Shown here: piece after piece, positions 46,142 to 57,141 of the stretch
Position numbering within the stretch: the stretch's first letter is position 1
How the letters are laid out: each line of letters begins with the position of its first letter
Source of the DNA: Cryptomeria japonica
Taxonomy: Eukaryota > Streptophyta > Pinopsida > Cupressales > Cupressaceae
Direction of reading: 5' to 3'
Assembly (NCBI RefSeq): GCF_030272615.1
Contig: NC_081407.1
Span: 374,234,518 to 374,298,517, forward strand
Length of the DNA stretch: 64,000 bases
Made by a program: the position numbers and the translations under genes
Notes under the pieces: generated by a model
What the model saw: only the letters and a program-made list of their open reading frames with translations
Databases searched by the model: none
What the model was told of the DNA's origin: nothing

Positions 46142-47062
46142 AGTGATCATCTTTTCAAATCTTATCAAAAGTGGAAAAAAGATATGATCCTATCTCTAAG
46201 TGAACCTCGAACACCCAAACTTGATATTCCTATCGTTCTTGAGAAGGAAGTTCTTACTTTGAAAGATAAAACTAATGTCTTTCCTCAAGAAGATTCCCAA
46301 CCCATTCCTATGGATGTGACTATGTCTATGTCTAATAAACTTTCTAAAAGTAGACCTATACCTCCTCATCATGATGGACTTGGTCTCCTTCCTAAACCAA
46401 ATATTCCTCCTTTATATGGAGCAGTTCCTCCTCCTTCCTCTTATAAAGAGAAGAGACCTTCCTCTTCTCCTATTATCCAACCTAAGAGACCACAACCTAA
46501 ACACCCAAGTGATAAGGATGAGAACATTCCTCCTCCTCAATCTTCTCCACTTCCTACTAAGACTAGATGAAATCGTTCTGCATGTGAACGCCGATGAAAG
46601 CGTCATCTTAGAGCTCATGTAGCTGCTTCTCAAACTTTGCAATCCCCAAAAACACCTTTAGCTAGTATTATTCCATTTTCTCCTCAGCCAAAAATTGAGC
46701 CAAAATCTCCTAAGCATAAGATGCATGATGGTTTTGATCCTGTGCGAGTTAAAGATCCTATTTTTATAAATCTTGATGATGATATAGATGAAAATGTTAT
46801 TCATGATGAAAATGTTACTCCTCTTTCTTCTGATAGTGAATATGAATATGTTGATATTGATAACCATTTATCTAACGAATTTTCTAAAGCACTTATCCTA
46901 GCTCCTAGACAAGAACAACTTGGCTTGGAACATGAACATAGCCCTTGTTTGGATCTTGTGATAGCTCCATCTGCTGTGTTGGATGTTCCTCCTCTAGCAT
47001 GTTTCCCGCCTTCTCGAAATATTGATCAGCAAGATCGAGGGGTGGATGACGTGCTAGACTAG
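46142..47062 (+). pseudogene. GAG-B C-terminal region (Pro-rich, then acidic)
   Basis: In the same frame as gag, with TGA at 46139 and 46568 and TAG at 46619. The first half is Pro/Lys-rich (PPLYGAVPPPSSYKEKRP). The second half is acidic (INLDDDIDENVIHDENV, SEYEYVDIDNHL) and ends in QQDRGVDDVLD at TAG 47060. GAG-A carries the same two parts. No known domain is recognised. Confidence 0.7.
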
Positions 47063-47806
47063 TTCATTAGCATAGCAGACTCTCTCCTCCTCTCTTTTGT
47101 TACTTCTTCTATGTGTTATTCTCATTCTTCTATTTTTTGTCCTTAGTGTTGTCTACTTGAGGACGATGCAAAGCATTGAGATCTCTTTTGGTCTCTCTCA
47201 TGTTGACTCAAAAGACACATGTGTTCCCTTCTTCTAGGTGACCTTCCTTGATTGGGGAATGAAGAACAATTATGCATACATACATATGATATACATGAAT
47301 TATCATACAGCATACTGACCCCAAGGAAAGTGAAGTCACCTCATGATTTTTGTTTTGTGTCTATTATCCTTGGGTTTATCTCACACTTGGGGGCTAAATC
47401 TTTGTGATAACATGCTCCTTTCCCTTCTCATTTCTTATGTGTATCACTACCTTAAAGCAATCACCCCCGATGAGGCATGTGTGATCTCGTTAACGTAGGG
47501 GGCATACACTCCTTTCATATCTCTTCAAGATTCTTGAAAATTTCTTGGCGAACTTAGCTTTGCCTTGAAAATTTTTGGTATTTTTCTTGCATGACTCATA
47601 GTGAGGGAACCTTACTACTGATAGTCATGGTTCTCCCTCGTGATCTTCCCTTTTACTTTGTCAATCGAAGTCTTAAGATCCTTAGTCCACTGGGGGCTTG
47701 GTGTATCTTGCCTCCTTGACATTGTGAAAGTCTTTCAATGTTGTTTCCTTGTACTTTACCGGAAGTATGGGCGTACGCTTATACTCCCACTAAAGTGGGG
47801 GCTAAA
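47063..47806 (+). other. GAG-B 3' untranslated region and polypurine tract
   Basis: No ORF is supported. TAAAGTGGGGGCTAAA at 47791-47806 is the polypurine tract and is identical to that of GAG-A. Similar GGGGGCTAAAT and GGGGGCTTGGTG words occur earlier. Confidence 0.85.
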
Positions 47807-48985
47807 TGTAGCGTCGTAAAATTGTGACACTTGCAATTTTGACTGTATTTGGGTCTTCATGATGGCGGCACAACGTTGAACCTGAATGGAGACCCCGAAA
47901 CCTATTTGCGACATCAAAAACTGCATCTTTTCTACACCTTGGCCTGATCCTCCTTGCACCCTGTTGTCTTAGGAGGTGGGACCAATGCGCCCAGCGCCCT
48001 GGTCCCTGGCCCTATTTTGGGCCCGGTCTCTTGTTGGGCATCGGGTCTTCAAGTTTGCAATTTGGAAAATAATGTTCCTAGGTCAGCCTAAGGTTGGAAA
48101 AAGCTGTCTTCTAACCCTAATTGACAAGTATATAAACTACATTTCCCCTCATGAAAAAAAGAGGAAAAAAACATATGTGTGCAAGAGGCGAAAGCGATAG
48201 GCAAACATTCAAGCATTCAAGCATTCCTTCAAGCAATTGAGCATTCTAGGTCTCCATTCAAGGCTAGGTGTTGCATTCAAGACAAGGATTCAACCATTGA
48301 AGAGGAGATCACATACAACATACAACATCATTACACCTTCGCATGTAAGAATACAAACATTCTTACAACAAGGTATCAGTACTTGATTACATTACAAACA
48401 TTTACATTTACAACATTCTCGTTTCTTGGTTAATTCCAAAACTAGGGTTTGACCTGAAGGCAAACCCCTAATCCCTAACCCCCCAATCATCCTCTCTTTT
48501 CTGTGTGTAGGTTGTAGGTACGTGGCTGTAATTGAAGATCTGGAATCCTTGTGCAGAGATGAACAGATCCCCCTTCGTTTTGCAGATTTTTCGGAGGACC
48601 GTGTGCACTCCGGGTGCCATCGTTCCATCAACTTTCACTCAAAATTGTAGGACAACATCATCTCGACATTTTTCTGCTAATTCTAGGTCCGTAGCTTCAT
48701 CCCGTGTCTCTATCTCCGTCTACAAGCGAATCTTTCTTACTTTTACATACATTCCAAGTTCAATCCTCCTATCTACATTCTTTACAAAAGAGGGTATCCT
48801 TGCTGTCTCAACCCTTGAAACTCATTTAGAATTCAATCTTGCATTGTGTGGGATTGGATCTTGTGAGTTTCAACCCCTCTTTTGAATGTAAAGTCTCTCC
48901 TATGTGAAAACCGTCAATCCTAGTGACCTCCTTTCTCTCTCTTTGGAGTGGGGGGAACACCTAGGGTTCGATTTTCCACTTTACA
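47807..48985 (+). repeat. 3' LTR of GAG-B
   Basis: 1179 bp, TGTAGCGTCG to CTTTACA, followed by CTTGG (48986-48990). One 31-bp unit only. Overall close to the 5' LTR. Confidence 0.95.
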
Positions 48986-48990
48986 CTTGG

Positions 48991-49189
48991 TATACCTTTT
49001 TTGCTGCTCGGTAGACATACGGACTTTACTCGATAGACAACTCAATATGTCTCATCTTGGTGACTAGCCTTTCTTCTGTAACTGACACCCTTAGTACTTA
49101 TCGACTGAATATTTCAGTAGTATTAACTGACTAGAGTATATAGGATGAATTTGGACATAAAACTAATGATAACTCAATAAATAGTAACA
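48991..49189 (-). repeat. CC-A 3' LTR, segment 3
   Basis: It continues segment 2 after the GAG-B duplication and matches about 55782-55980 of the 5' LTR (TATACCTT, TGCT, CTCGGTAGACATAC). It ends GTAACA at 49189, that is TGTTAC in element orientation. Confidence 0.92.
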
Positions 49190-49201
49190 ATCTCCCCTTT
49201 T
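49190..49201 (-). other. Polypurine tract of CC-A
   Basis: In element orientation AAAAGGGGAGAT directly precedes the 3' LTR start TGTTAC. It matches the copia polypurine tract AAAGGGGGAGAT of the element at 34258-40940. Confidence 0.85.
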
Positions 49202-49300
49202 GACATTAGTTTGGCATGTTTGACAAAACTCCTTTCAAAGTCATAACACAAAATCTATATACTTACAAAATTTGACTGAAATGACAGTGTATACATTTGT

Positions 49301-52300
49301 TCAAATACATACTCCCCTTATCAATATGTTGTACAGAACTTGATTTGCATGCTCCTGATGTTCCATGCTCCCCCTGTCAATTTCATCTGTACACTCGATA
49401 GATAGTATGAACTCTGTACACTCAGATACTCTGTATACTCGGTACACTCCCCCTTTTTGACAAACATCAAAACTAGTTACCATTAGGTGGGGGCAATTGA
49501 TCAAAAATAGATTTATACTTAGTACTAGCATCTTTGAGAGTGATGGTAATGCATCCTTGACACTTTCCATTAAAGAATTATGAGCTGTAATATCAGCTAA
49601 CAATGAAATCAAACCATCTAAAGTGCTTCCCGCTGCTTGTGTGGACAGTTGGGTAGCTCGGTTGATATGCTCTTGTATTGATGATAGATGGGGAATAAAT
49701 AATGTTTGAAGAGTCATAATATCCATCCTTATTTTGTGCCCTTCATTCCGAAGTTCTAACTGCTGAGCCATAAGAGTTTGTAGCTTTGTATAAAAATTCT
49801 GAATAGAATTTGGCTCAGTAGTCAATTTATTTGAGAGATCGGTAATCTCTTTTTCAATGACTTCAGTCTTATGCTTGATATGTTTAATAAAGAATGAAAA
49901 TGTACATAACTTCTGGAATAAATAAATAATGTGCTTGAGTTGAGGGGACAACTCAACAATGAATCCAACAAGCTTGACTTTACCTATAGCAATTGCTTTC
50001 TGCACTTCTTCAATCATCTTGGCAGTTAACTCTTTTTCTTTTAATTTGCTTAGGTATTCTGATGCCTCTACTCTAGATGTTTCTAATTTAGTGAGTAGTC
50101 CATCCAGTTGCATATGGATGGTAGCATCTTTACTTATGGTAGCTTTAGGTAGCATGTCTGTCAATAATGGTTTAACCTTCTGAAGTACATGGTTCTTCTT
50201 CTGAATAGCTATCTATTTTTCCTATTCTACTTTGGCTTTACAAAGCTCACCAAATTCAATAAGTGCTTGCCCTTTTAGTTTGGAAATGTCAACATTCGGC
50301 AGCATAATAGGCTTTGACAAATCTATCTTGAAACTGTGCTTCTTTTCTTTCTTCTCCTTTGATGATGATTCCTTCACCGGTTGAATGAGTACAATGGCTT
50401 TGGAGGCTTGATCTTCCTTGATATGTTTCTCGGTGGGAGCAACACTTTTGTCAGTTCCTGTAGCCTCTGTTGTATCCTTCGGTGATTCCTTGCTTGGAGT
50501 TTCAGTGGCAACAATTCAGTGCTTGCAGGAGCTTGAGAAGTTTTCTCTCCTGTGGCTTGAGAGGTAGATTCACCTTTTGTAGCCTTTTGATCCTCTTTCC
50601 CTTGTGCTGTGTCCTGAGGTTTCTTGGTTGTCACTTGTTGAGTTACCGGAGGATAGGACTTAACTTGTTCCAAGACTGATTCACTGGACACCAGTTTGAC
50701 ACAGGCATTTCCTTCTATCATTTCTTCTTCATGTGCCTCAGTGTCCATGACATCCTCATCTAGTTGAATAGCTGAAGTAGGATCTTGCTCGGTGATGTCA
50801 ACTATATCAACTTCACCTTGAGGTTCTTCAGTCTGAATTCTGAAAATTTCTTGCCATTTTTCTTTAGTTTCCTTTTCTACTTCAAGATAAAGTCCATTCA
50901 TCATTTTCAAGGCCCTTTGCTTTACTTGAAAATTTGTCTGGTATTTTTTCAAATGATTTCTAATATCATCTACCGACATATCTGGAAAGAGATGTATCAA
51001 AACTCTTTCTCTTATCTGCTTCTCCGAGTCCATAGCATATTTCCATCTATTGTCAATATGAGAGTATAATGCTTTTGGAAGAAAATTAGTTACTTCCAAT
51101 GGAACCACTCAGAATTTGAGAAGTGTACATACTACTGACTCTTCTGTTTGTCTCTTTTCTTCTTCTTCTATCTGGGAGTCATATTTTACATACCTAAATG
51201 ACCCAAATCCTCCACATTGTTTCAATTTTGCACAAAAATTGTCAACACTATGTACATCTTCCTTTGTGCTTTTAACAATCTGAAATTTATTTGCATCTTC
51301 GGATTCTGTGTCACTTGACTCCTTATTCAAAATGAGTCTCCTGGTCAACTTTCTATAAGTCTTTGTAACCTTAGGCAATTCAACATTTTTTTGCCTCTTA
51401 CCAGGTGACACTGTAGATGATCTAGTGTTAGGTCGCTTAACTGGAGGATTCGGTGATACCTTAGTTGTATCTTGTTTCTTTCTTTTCAATATTTTGCCTT
51501 TTGGCAACTTGGTGCTTAGAGTAATTGGTGCTTCTTGAGCTTCAGATTCTTCCTCAATTGAAAGTTGATCATCTTTCCTACATGTTGGCTTAGTAGGTGT
51601 GGAGGTAGAACCTTCTCCAAATTTCTCAGTTAAATCTTTGATCATTTTAGTGGCTTTTCTGGTAGCCTTTGGTACTACTATGCTCATTTTACCTTCTCTT
51701 TTACCTCTTCATAGGTACCATATCTGATCTCGGTCGAGTGCCTTGGAAGTGCTAGAAAGGCATCTATCTACTATTGTGTAATATCAAAATCAATCTCATA
51801 ACCCATAGGTGGTAAAGATTGAGTTTTGGGTTCTACTTCATTGACATAATAGTAGTTGGTGTCCACTTCAAAACATATAGTATCCTTATATTTTTCCACT
51901 AGCTAAGGTGGGATCCTATACCTGTTATGCATCTTTTCTTGAAATTTGTTAAAGTAATCATCCATTATCTCATTGAAATTATCACCTAGTTGATTGATAG
52001 AATCATTTATTTGATGGGTGATTGGTCGGTGTAATTCCCAAACAATGTTACCGACTAAAGGAAAGAACTTCTGAAAATAGAAGAACATGCACACTAAGAG
52101 TGACCCAAACTTTAGTGTGTTAACAATGTTATTCTTCTTAGGTTTCTTTATTGTGTTGAGATTCTCAAAAAGATTCTTCAACAATACTTCACATAAATCA
52201 ATTTTCATACCCTTTTTCACAATTTTATAGGCCAAATCCATAGCTACACATGATACACTATTTTCTCTTGCTGACTGGAAGAAACAATAACCAATGACTC

Positions 52301-52847
52301 TAATTGCAAACTTTAGTTCTGCATCTATTACATTATTCAACTTAAGACCTCTACAATCAGACTCAACTCCAGTTAAAGTTATCAATTCCTTCTGTGAAAT
52401 CATCTTTTGTGCTCGGGCATGGTCGAATATAGGGTATTCAGTGATTATGTGAATAATCTCCTTGGTGATCTTGAACGATTGATCCTCTAACCACATAAAG
52501 TCATCATGCACTCTGCTCAAGACAAATTTGACCCATTGGGGTTTGAAAACTCGAGGATAGGTTAGGGCTTCGATCAATCCCTTAACTTTGATATGTTCAA
52601 ACTTACTATCCAGGATTCCATCGGTGCATAATTCATCATACATGTCCTTAATTTCAATATGACCTAGCTCTTCAACATGACACTTACTATAAAATTTGAC
52701 ATCTTCAACCAATAGAACCCTATTCAAAATAAGAGAAAATGCAGTTTTCTCATCGAGTTCAGATGCCACTTTGGGAGGTAAGGAATACTTTGGTGATGGC
52801 TTCTTAATAGTCTCAACTACAATGGGTTTTTGCATCTTGGGAGCCAT
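49301..52847 (-). pseudogene. CC-A second ORF: long protein of unknown function
   Basis: I do not recognise this protein. The ATG at 52847 opens 314 codons (to 51903), followed by further reading in the same frame to about 51690, then a second frame (51687-50374) and a third (about 50370-49301), roughly 1180 codons in all. Part 1 is mixed alpha/beta-like with WVKFVLSRVHDDFMW and ITKEIIHIITEYPIF. Part 2 is basic and Ser/Thr-rich with nuclear-signal-like KRPNTRSS and PGKRQK. Part 3 has acidic and Gln-rich linkers. Part 4 is helical and coiled-coil-like (KLETSRVEASEYLSKLKEKEL). Two frameshifts and several stops (for example TGA near 51111) show decay. It occupies the place of pol. Confidence 0.6.
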
Positions 52848-53087
52848 TTCAAACTTGGATTTCTACTAACAAAATAGCTTAGGGTTTCAACTAACTAGAA
52901 AACGCTTTCGACTTAGTAAATATAATGCAAATATTCACAACTGATATTGATCGGTTAACTTGCTTGAAAATGCATTTAAGATTGTGTGAAACTACCTTGA
53001 ATTTTCTCTAGAAATGTTTGATCACCTTTGATTCGCTTCTGCTCTGCTCTTTGAAAACTGTAAGTGTAAAATGACCGCACAAAGAAC

Positions 53088-53095
53088 TTTAAATA
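53088..53095 (-). promoter_or_regulatory. TATA-like motif upstream of the CC-A second ORF
   Basis: TATTTAAA in minus orientation, about 240 bases upstream of the ATG at 52847, with an untranslated GC-poor stretch between. It could serve an internal promoter, but a chance match in AT-rich DNA is equally possible. Confidence 0.25.
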
Positions 53096-53429
53096 CACCC
53101 TTTACCTTATCGGGCTTCGTGCAGTTAGGTAAGATAAGCATTAAATGCACTTGGTTTCACTTTACTGACTAACTTCCTTATATCCTTTTACCGACTAGAT
53201 AGGTTTACTGCATTTACCGACTTCTCTGGTAAATCATAAGACTAGATACAATTTCAAAAAAAATGTTAATACATCTTAGCTATGCAGATTTTGGAATTGT
53301 GTTCATGATTAGAATAGGAACTGTTTAAGATCTAACCTTGTGAAAACGCAGTCCCTTCATACCTTTATTGATTAATTAGAAGTAGATGCAACTAACTTGG
53401 TAGGTAAGGTGCTTTCTTCATTATTTGAC
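53096..53429 (-). other. Non-coding spacer between CC-A ORFs
   Basis: No ORF is supported between the last zinc knuckle and the second ORF. The composition is ordinary AT-rich. Confidence 0.45.
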
Positions 53430-54728
53430 CAATTTTCCTTCTTTTTCTAGATTTTTTGTAATTTTATTCTTATCTCTTCAGTATCTCCTCTGGGTTGATC
53501 TCTGCAATCTTTAGCCAAGTGTCCAACTTTATGACAATGAAAGCATGCCATTTCAGGATTTCTCCATGATCTCCAGTTGTTCATTCCAAACCTTATCATA
53601 TAGTTTGTAGTTATATGTCCATACCTTCCACAACATTCACACCATATCCTTGTATTGTAATCCCATGGTACTACAGTATATTGACAATTGAGATCTGTGT
53701 GAGTTCTGTAGCTTATATCATTTGCTCGGTGTGGAGACCATATATAGTTTTCTTGCTTAAACCAACACTTCTAGGTACTGTGTCCATATCTATTGCAATT
53801 TTGCAAAACCCCTTGAATTTTTCCTTTTGATGATTACTAATAGACTTTGTCTTACATTGATTATATGTGTGACCATATTTATTGCAATTATAACAATAAC
53901 TATCAGATCTAGTGACATTCAGTTGCTTACCTTTTTTGATTCAGCACATGTTGGCAGTATGTCCTTGTTTTCCACAGTAGTTGCAAATAGGCTTCTTATC
54001 TTTCAACTTATCTTTGTTTCCAACCTTCTTTGATGATTCTCCTTTCTCGGTGGTGTTGATTCCTTTGTCGGTAGAGTTGTTTCTGAACTATAACCGAGTC
54101 TGATAGATTTGTTGGGTGATCTTATGTTTAGTTGCTCATCCAACATTCTTAACGCTTCATAACTTTTCTTCAGTGTTTCTTTTGACTTCTTTTCTGCTTC
54201 AAGTTCATCGATCAATCTTGATACTTCAAGTTTCAATGCTTGGTTCTCATTTTCTTTTAGAGTTGCTTCATGATGTGCATAACCCAATTGATCAGACAGA
54301 TTATGTTGAATTCTAGTCATCCTTGTGATTTCATCATTCTTTTCAGATACCATTTCTTCTAGCTGTTGTTTTTCTCTTTCTATATCTCTTATGTTATCTT
54401 CAGCTTTCCTCAATGCATCAAGATTTTCAGTCATCTGTGTGCTGAAATACTCATGTTCCCTTCTCATTGCTTTTAGCTGATCATTCAGTGCTTTGTTCTT
54501 TTCTTTTAATTCTACAATCATTTCTTCAGACTCTTCTGATATGCTGTTCTAAGATGATGTCTCAATTTGTTCCACCAACTCTTGTGAGTCCTGTAAATCA
54601 TCAGACAATCTTCTTCTGACCTTCAATGATTTTTGCATTTGTCTTTGCATATCTCCAATCACTTGATTAACATGATCCAATTCTTCTTGGAGATTCACAA
54701 TTCTGTGTGATTGTTTATAGCCTTCCAT
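53430..54728 (-). pseudogene. CC-A first ORF: coiled coil plus array of CCHC zinc knuckles (gag-like)
   Basis: The ATG at 54728 is about 47 bases after the PBS. Roughly 220 residues are heptad-rich coiled coil (VNLQEELDHVNQVIGDMQ, EKNKALNDQLKAM, IEREKQQLEEMVSEKNDEI), broken by TAG near 54550. After a basic stretch come knuckles in shifted frames: CNYCGKQGHTANMC (53985-53944), CYNCNKYGHTYNQC (53895-53854), a degenerate CNRYGH unit near 53800, CECCGRYGHITTNY near 53640-53600 (last Cys is Tyr), and CFHCHKVGHLAKDC (53545-53504). No typical copia gag N-terminal domain is present. By position and zinc knuckles it should be the RNA-packaging protein; the coiled coil replaces the normal capsid part. 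Confidence 0.75.
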
Positions 54729-54774
54729 TGATAGGATCTTTCTCTTTAGGCAGTAAAACCCTTTTCCAAGAGTA

Positions 54775-54788
54775 GAGCTTTGATACCA
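54775..54788 (-). other. Primer-binding site of CC-A
   Basis: TGGTATCAAAGCTC in element orientation, two bases after the 5' LTR; it matches the initiator tRNA-Met 3' end. Confidence 0.9.
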
Positions 54789-54790
54789 AT

Positions 54791-55985
54791 TGTTAGGTCC
54801 AACAAGGAAAGCTAATGTACTGAGAGGGGAGGGGTGAATCAGTACTTCAAAACTTTTCTTCAAAAACAATCTTATTGATAAACATTAACTGTTTATAGTT
54901 GATCTCATAATATATAATGTTAAAACATAATCATAGAAATAACATCCATACACATTTCACTCCATAACACAAAGATTTTGGTTACACAGAAACTCTTGGT
55001 TAGAGAGAAAAATTGTGGTGGGGGTGGCACCCACAACTTCACTACTGCAATAATAAAGGTTGCTCGGTTAGAGCTACATGTTTAGCTATTTCTGATAGCT
55101 TACCCTGTTAGGAGTATCAAGATCTTTAGATCTACCTTGCTAAAGGATTTTACAAACACTTTTACAAAATGTTGTACCTGGTTAAAGGCTTTACAATTTA
55201 TAGACTTTGTTAGAGTCTTTTACCCTGTTAAAGGTTTCTAACACAACTTAAAATAATTCAATCAAAATCTTTACAAAATATCTACAACTTTACATCTGAA
55301 ATGTTATAGCATACTCTATGTGCTCAGTATGAAATTACCATGCTCATAATGTACCTTGGTAATTGATAGATCAACTCGGTGACCTCTTCTATATACTCTG
55401 TCCCTTAAACTATTTGCTGAAAATCTTCTCGGTGACCTCTGAATATCTCTGTTCAATCATCACATCTTAACTTCTCTCAAGATTTTATTTTTCAACTCAT
55501 CATCTTCCCTCTACATGTTAGATACTCAAATCACTCTATATATATAGATCTTTGAAGTGGTGATCTTGTTCATACATCAATCATACAAACATGTTTTATC
55601 GAATGAATAAACATAGAAATTATTTCATTGGATAAACTTCCTCGAAATCATACAAAATCTTTAAGTGCAATTCCCTATGTAATAATGGTTCCTTGTTCTC
55701 GAATCTTGTAACACATTTCCACATATGTGTCCAAGTTCTTTGAATCTGGTAACACGTTTCCACTCGATTCAAATTAACTCGGTATACCTTCTTTGCTACT
55801 CGATAGACATACAAACTTTACTCGGTAGGCAGCTCGGTATGTCTCATCTCGGTGACTAGCCTTTCTTCTGTAACTGACACCCTTAGTACTTACCGACTAA
55901 ATATTTCAGTAGTATTAACCGACTAGAGTATATAGGATGACTTTGGACATAAAACTAATGACAACTTAGTAAATAGTAACTATCA
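54791..55985 (-). repeat. 5' LTR of CC-A
   Basis: An uninterrupted copy of the LTR that is split elsewhere. The plus-strand left end is TGTTAGGTCC (CCTAACA in element orientation). The right end reads GTAACTATC before ATAAT, where the other copy has GTAACA, so about three extra bases or a small change lie at the element's outer end. It shows the empty sites of the copia and GAG-B insertions. Confidence 0.9.
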
Positions 55986-55990
55986 TAATC

Positions 55991-56154
55991 AATCAATCCA
56001 CTTAGTATTCAGTCCTTATCTAATTTGGGATTGAATCTATTATATTCCTCCCCTCTTTTGAATGTAAAGTAAATTCCTCCCCTAAAAGCAAAAATTGATT
56101 TGGTAATTTCTCCTTCTATGTTGCAAATTGCCAAATCAAATTTTCCCCTTTACA
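55991..56154 (+). repeat. GAG-A 3' LTR, right part
   Basis: It continues the LTR interrupted at 33438. Shared blocks with GAG-B are GGGATTGGATC-like and CCCCTCTTTTGAATGTAAAG. It ends CTTTACA at 56154 like the GAG-B LTRs. Confidence 0.85.
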
Positions 56155-56163
56155 AGAATATAG

Positions 56164-57086
56164 TGTTGGCAATTGACACTGATCTAGTGGTTTCTGGTAG
56201 TTTTTCGGTCGCTGATTATTGGTTTAGGGTTGTCATTGATGGTAACTCTTCATAGAGATTTGATCCAATGGGCATATTTCTTCTTATCCGGAAGCAAGTG
56301 TCAACTAGTAGCTAGTTAATTGGTATTCCAGGTGAACAAAGCATTTTTGGTTCGGAATCTTTCCGGTGATTGTGGTACATTATATCATGTTTGGATTGAT
56401 TGGGACGATATTGAAACATCATTTTACTATTGTTTTGGTGACCCACACTTACCATTTTTTATTCGGTCAAGCCGACATGTGACTACATGTTGCACTAGTA
56501 GGCTAACATGGTAAATGACCTATTTTTTGATTGCTAATATATAAGTTTGGTGTGGATGATATTTTTGATGGATGGTATTGGGCATTCTTGATTCAGTAAC
56601 TGACTGAGACAGTGAACAGGGCAGAATAGAGTAGAACAAAGAAGGTGATCCAGCCCGTGTGTTTAGTAGTCAACCGAATCTCATTCAGGCATTGTAGATG
56701 CTATTTCAGAGTTGGTTCAGTATAATTCATCACTATAACTAATTTGTAAGGAAATGATCCTTCCCTAAGGGTTGTATCCTTTCGGGTTATTTTAATTGAG
56801 CAATAAACTCTAGGCAGTGTGTTTGAATGCCTGTGAATTCCCATATTGTAATATTATTTTTCTACTGGCCATAGTGGAATAATATTGTGGGTTCAAATCC
56901 CACCATGGTTTTTCCCATTTGGGTTTCCATGTAAAAATCTAATGTTATGCTTTTGTGGTTGTTTGTTCTATGTTTTTGTATTTCAATTTCATCTGTTTGC
57001 TTCCGGTGGTTTAAAGATAAGCTTGAAAATTTTCTAACCTATGGATCACTGATTCACCCCCCCCTTAGTGTTCTCTTATTTCAACA
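56164..57086 (+). repeat. 5' LTR of CC-B
   Basis: TGTTGG to TTTCAACA, 923 bp. It shares the family landmarks TTGAGCAATAAACTCTAGGC, a CCCACCATGGTTTTTCCC block, and GATTCACCCCCCCC near the end. There is no partner copy, so the left border depends on the TGTTGG motif. Confidence 0.8.
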
Positions 57087-57088
57087 AT

Positions 57089-57100
57089 TGGTATCAAAGC
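57089..57100 (+). other. Primer-binding site of CC-B
   Basis: TGGTATCAAAGC, two bases after the LTR end; it matches the initiator tRNA-Met 3' end. Confidence 0.9.
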
Positions 57101-57141
57101 CTAGTTCCTCTTAGGAAGCTTAGCCACTTGAGGAGGGTCCA

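Larger units (their letters stand above)
41117..48985 (+). mobile_element. GAG-B: complete gag-only LTR element (7869 bp)
   Basis: LTRs of 1303 and 1179 bp flank an internal region of about 5.4 kb with a single gag-protease-like reading frame and no RT, RNase H or integrase. The 5-bp duplication CTTGG is perfect (41112-41116 and 48986-48990), inside the 3' LTR of CC-A. All coding parts (43613-47062) are in frame 2, interrupted by six stops and no frameshift. It belongs to the same family as GAG-A. Mobility would require RT and integrase supplied in trans. Confidence 0.95.
33439..55985 (-). mobile_element. CC-A: copia-like LTR element without pol, carrying two unusual ORFs
   Basis: Minus-strand element with 5' LTR at 54791-55985, tRNA-Met PBS, a coiled-coil/zinc-knuckle ORF (53430-54728), a second long ORF (49301-52847), a polypurine tract (49190-49201) and a 3' LTR. 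The 3' LTR is split by a copia insertion (34258-40940) and GAG-B (41117-48985). Its three pieces add to 1189 bp against about 1195 bp for the 5' LTR. The duplication ATAAT is present at 33434-33438 and 55986-55990. No protease, RT, RNase H or integrase motif is seen in any frame, so it would depend on enzymes from elsewhere. Confidence 0.85.
26930..56154 (+). mobile_element. GAG-A: gag-only LTR element, 5' truncated, interrupted by nested insertions
   Basis: The element encodes gag and a protease-like domain but no RT, RNase H or integrase before its polypurine tract at 32421-32438. Its 3' LTR starts at 32439, is interrupted at 33438 by element CC-A, and resumes at 55991 to end CTTTACA at 56154. 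The match of 55991-56154 to the end of the GAG-B LTRs (for example CCCCTCTTTTGAATGTAAAG) proves continuity. No 5' LTR was found. It is the oldest layer of the nest. Terminal-repeat elements with only gag are known in plants. Confidence 0.85.
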
